Below, in pieces: positions 5,259 to 6,340 of a stretch of 6,340 nucleotides of DNA. Position numbers and translations under genes: made by a program. Each line of letters begins with the position of its first letter. Position 1 is the stretch's first letter. Location: assembly GCA_007135385.1 (NCBI GenBank), contig SLIY01000350.1, positions 1 to 6,340 on the forward strand, given 5' to 3'. The DNA is from Leptolyngbyaceae cyanobacterium CSSed165cm_216. GTDB lineage: Bacteria; Cyanobacteriota; Cyanobacteriia; Phormidesmidales; Phormidesmidaceae. A model generated the notes under the pieces. The model saw nothing but the letters and a program-made list of their open reading frames with translations. It was not told the DNA's origin and did not search any database.

Positions 5259-6129
5259 AGGGTTCTAAATATTCAACATAGTCAACAGTAGCCCGTTGAC
5301 GGTGGCGCCCCACGGAAGCCTGGGTTGCCGCTTCCGGCAGGGGAGCTGGGCCTTCGGGTAGTTGGGGTGACTGACGCAGCAGGGCTAAGCCTTCCCGCAC
5401 GGCACTGCGGACGATCGGTTCTGGTTCGTGGGCCAGCATTAGGTGGAAACAGTCGATCAGGTGCGATCGCGCCGATACCCCGGCCCCGTAGTCTAGCTGG
5501 GCCAGGGCCCCCAAACGAACCAGCTGTCGCACTGCCATCAGCCGTTGCAGGGGATCGCTGTGGGCCAACTGTTCCAGGCGTTGTTCGAACGGGTGCATGG
5601 GGTCGTTCTGATTGGCTGAGGGCTGGGGGTTGGGTTGAGTTGTCCCGGCTGCCCCGATTGGCTGTTTGTCGCTAGATCGCAGCAACGCCGCCACCACAAA
5701 CAGCATTAAGGCTGACTGACCGGTTAAAATCAGGGCCAAAAGGAGGGAATGGGTGTTATGCCATAGGGCCGTCAGGGTATAGGTGCTGGCCCACGCCCCC
5801 ACGCTAAATACCAACGCCTGCTGCCGTGTCGTTTTGGGCAGCGGCAGGGTCTGCTGCAATCTCTGCTTCCAGGTTTTCCACTGGGCGGGCGTCAGCGCCA
5901 AAAACTGGTGATAAGCCACCAGTCCTATCCCCGCCGATATCACCAAAGCTCCATTCACCAGCCCAAGGGTAAAGCTGCCTAGCCCCAACCCCCAGAGATA
6001 AGGGTTTTGCTGGCGCAAACGCTGAACCACAGGCTGTTTCACCCCAGCCAGAGCTTGGGTCAACCACGAATGATCTGCCGGTAACCTGGGAAGCTGAAGC
6101 TGTTTAACGGAAGCAATGGGGTAAACCAC
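5257..6129 (-). CDS. Membrane protein with three predicted helices and a HEAT/armadillo-like C-terminal domain
   Basis: I do not recognise this 290-residue protein by name. Hydrophobic segments lie at about residues 46-73, 104-122 and 128-150, so it should sit in the plasma or thylakoid membrane. There is no cleavable signal peptide; the first 45 residues are amphipathic and polar. A Pro/Gln/Asn-rich linker (about 153-178) leads to a soluble helical domain (180-254). In it, DPLQRLMAVRQLVRLG and EPIVRSAVREGLALL look like two HEAT/armadillo-type helix pairs. The tail ends in the acidic YVEYLEP. HEAT-like domains usually bind other proteins, so an anchor or assembly role is possible but unproven. 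The start is a GTG at 6129 without a clear Shine-Dalgarno; upstream in-frame codons contain no ATG, GTG or TTG before a stop, so no longer form exists. The gene ends 10 bases before thyX on the same strand. Confidence 0.82.
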   Translation of the reverse strand: MVYPIASVKQLQLPRLPADHSWLTQALAGVKQPVVQRLRQQNPYLWGLGLGSFTLGLVNGALVISAGIGLVAYHQFLALTPAQWKTWKQRLQQTLPLPKTTRQQALVFSVGAWASTYTLTALWHNTHSLLLALILTGQSALMLFVVAALLRSSDKQPIGAAGTTQPNPQPSANQNDPMHPFEQRLEQLAHSDPLQRLMAVRQLVRLGALAQLDYGAGVSARSHLIDCFHLMLAHEPEPIVRSAVREGLALLRQSPQLPEGPAPLPEAATQASVGRHRQRATVDYVEYLEP

Positions 6130-6219
6130 AGGAATGACAACGGGTATGGGATAAGCAGATTTTGCTTTCTTATCTTAGGCTGGTTTGCAACCACACCCAA
6201 GTCTAGGAAAGCCTTCGTA

Positions 6220-6225
6220 ATTATA
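6220..6225 (-). promoter_or_regulatory. Candidate -10 element for the membrane protein-thyX transcript
   Basis: A perfect TATAAT reads on the minus strand, 94 bases upstream of the GTG start, overlapping the TAA of the gene at the window edge. The best upstream partner is TGGAAA with a long 19-base spacer, so the -35 element is weak. If used, the leader would be about 80 bases. The rest of the 6130-6219 gap shows no other clear site. Confidence 0.38.
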
Positions 6226-6340
6226 GTGCTGGCCAATCCTGAGGTTTCCATTCCTGAAACCAGCTCAAGAACCACTGTCCGTCGTGCCAAGGTAGAACCA
6301 TCGTTAACCAATCCTTGTGCCATGCAATACCGATGGATCG
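6221..6340 (-). CDS. C-terminal part of a minus-strand gene, Trp-rich (5' end outside the window)
   Basis: From the window edge the frame is open for 39 codons and ends in TAA (6223-6221). The residues include WHKDWLTMVLPWHDGQWF and end in EWKPQDWPAL, with seven tryptophans, which is unusually rich. I cannot assign a family. The gene would lie upstream of the membrane protein on the same strand with a gap of 91 bases. The evidence is the open frame and a protein-like C-terminus; a competing frame across the same bases (start at 6323) cannot be excluded. Confidence 0.45.
   Translation of the reverse strand, partial: RSIGIAWHKDWLTMVLPWHDGQWFLSWFQEWKPQDWPAL

Larger units (their letters stand above)
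532..5470. repeat. Seven HIP1 palindromes (GCGATCGC) scattered in genes
   Basis: Copies lie at 532-539 (glycosyltransferase), 1240-1247 and 2793-2800 (aspS), 3886-3893, 3992-3999 and 4170-4177 (thyX C-extein) and 5463-5470 (membrane protein). Only these seven octamers make up the feature; the DNA between them does not belong to it. Random expectation is about one per 65 kb. HIP1 is established as highly over-represented in many cyanobacterial genomes and is the best taxonomic marker here. None lies in the intein or the DUF4058 gene. Confidence 0.95.

Noticed and set aside
5325..5675. Plus-strand ORF of 116 residues opposite the membrane protein gene
   Set aside because: It is rich in Gly, Pro, Ala and Arg as expected from the antisense of a GC-rich gene, shows no family motif, and lies wholly inside a better-supported gene.
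6060..6323. Minus-strand ORF of 87 residues beginning MAQGLVNDG
   Set aside because: It overlaps the start of the membrane protein gene by 70 bases in another frame, has no ribosome site, and its second half turns into a low-complexity Leu/Pro/Phe tail typical of a shadow frame. It remains the only competitor for the edge fragment.
1..6340. CRISPR array, tRNA, rRNA, IS element or prophage gene
   Set aside because: I found no regularly spaced repeats, tRNA cloverleaf-like sequence, transposase motif or phage protein on either strand.

Overview
The window looks like chromosomal DNA from a cyanobacterium, probably of the Leptolyngbya/Nodosilinea type (lineage inferred). Two things point there. 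The palindrome GCGATCGC (HIP1, a hallmark repeat of many cyanobacterial genomes) occurs seven times in 6.3 kb, where about 0.1 would be expected by chance. The proteins also have a cyanobacterial flavour: a DUF4058 protein, the RTHR variant of ThyX, and an AspRS with a DHGG motif. GC content is moderately high; my hand count gives about 60% in the thyX extein sequence.

Layout, left to right. Bases 1-38 hold the last codons of an upstream + strand gene. A family 2 glycosyltransferase follows (61-999, GTG start, strong Shine-Dalgarno). Next is aspS, aspartyl-tRNA synthetase (1125-2915), with a candidate promoter in the 125-base gap before it. A 162-base spacer (2916-3077) holds a short tandem repeat and a weak hairpin, and leads to a DUF4058 gene (3078-3848). 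That gene converges on thyX, with the two 3' ends overlapping by 12 bases. On the minus strand a three-helix membrane protein with a HEAT/armadillo-like tail (6129-5257) lies 10 bases upstream of thyX (5246-3837), so the two are probably co-transcribed. At the right edge (6340-6221) is the apparent Trp-rich C-terminus of another minus-strand gene. A perfect TATAAT overlaps its stop codon and could start the membrane protein-thyX transcript.

The most interesting feature is inside thyX. The flavin-dependent thymidylate synthase is interrupted by a 229-residue in-frame intein (4272-4958) with Cys1, a His-Asn end and Ser+1. It sits directly before the conserved serine of the ThyX signature, so an unspliced precursor should be inactive. 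The intein has good splicing blocks. Between blocks B and F it keeps only the tail of an HNH homing endonuclease (CxxCH...H), without the His-His half, so it reads as an intein whose endonuclease has decayed. It has a lower GC content (about 52% versus 60%) and no HIP1 site, both consistent with a foreign origin. Cyanobacterial ThyX inteins are, as far as I recall, already known as a class; the decayed HNH and the long basic insert are the parts worth checking.

Functionally the genes are mixed: translation (aspS), thymidylate/DNA precursor synthesis (thyX), glycan synthesis (the glycosyltransferase) and two proteins of unknown function. I see no phage, IS element, CRISPR array, tRNA or rRNA.
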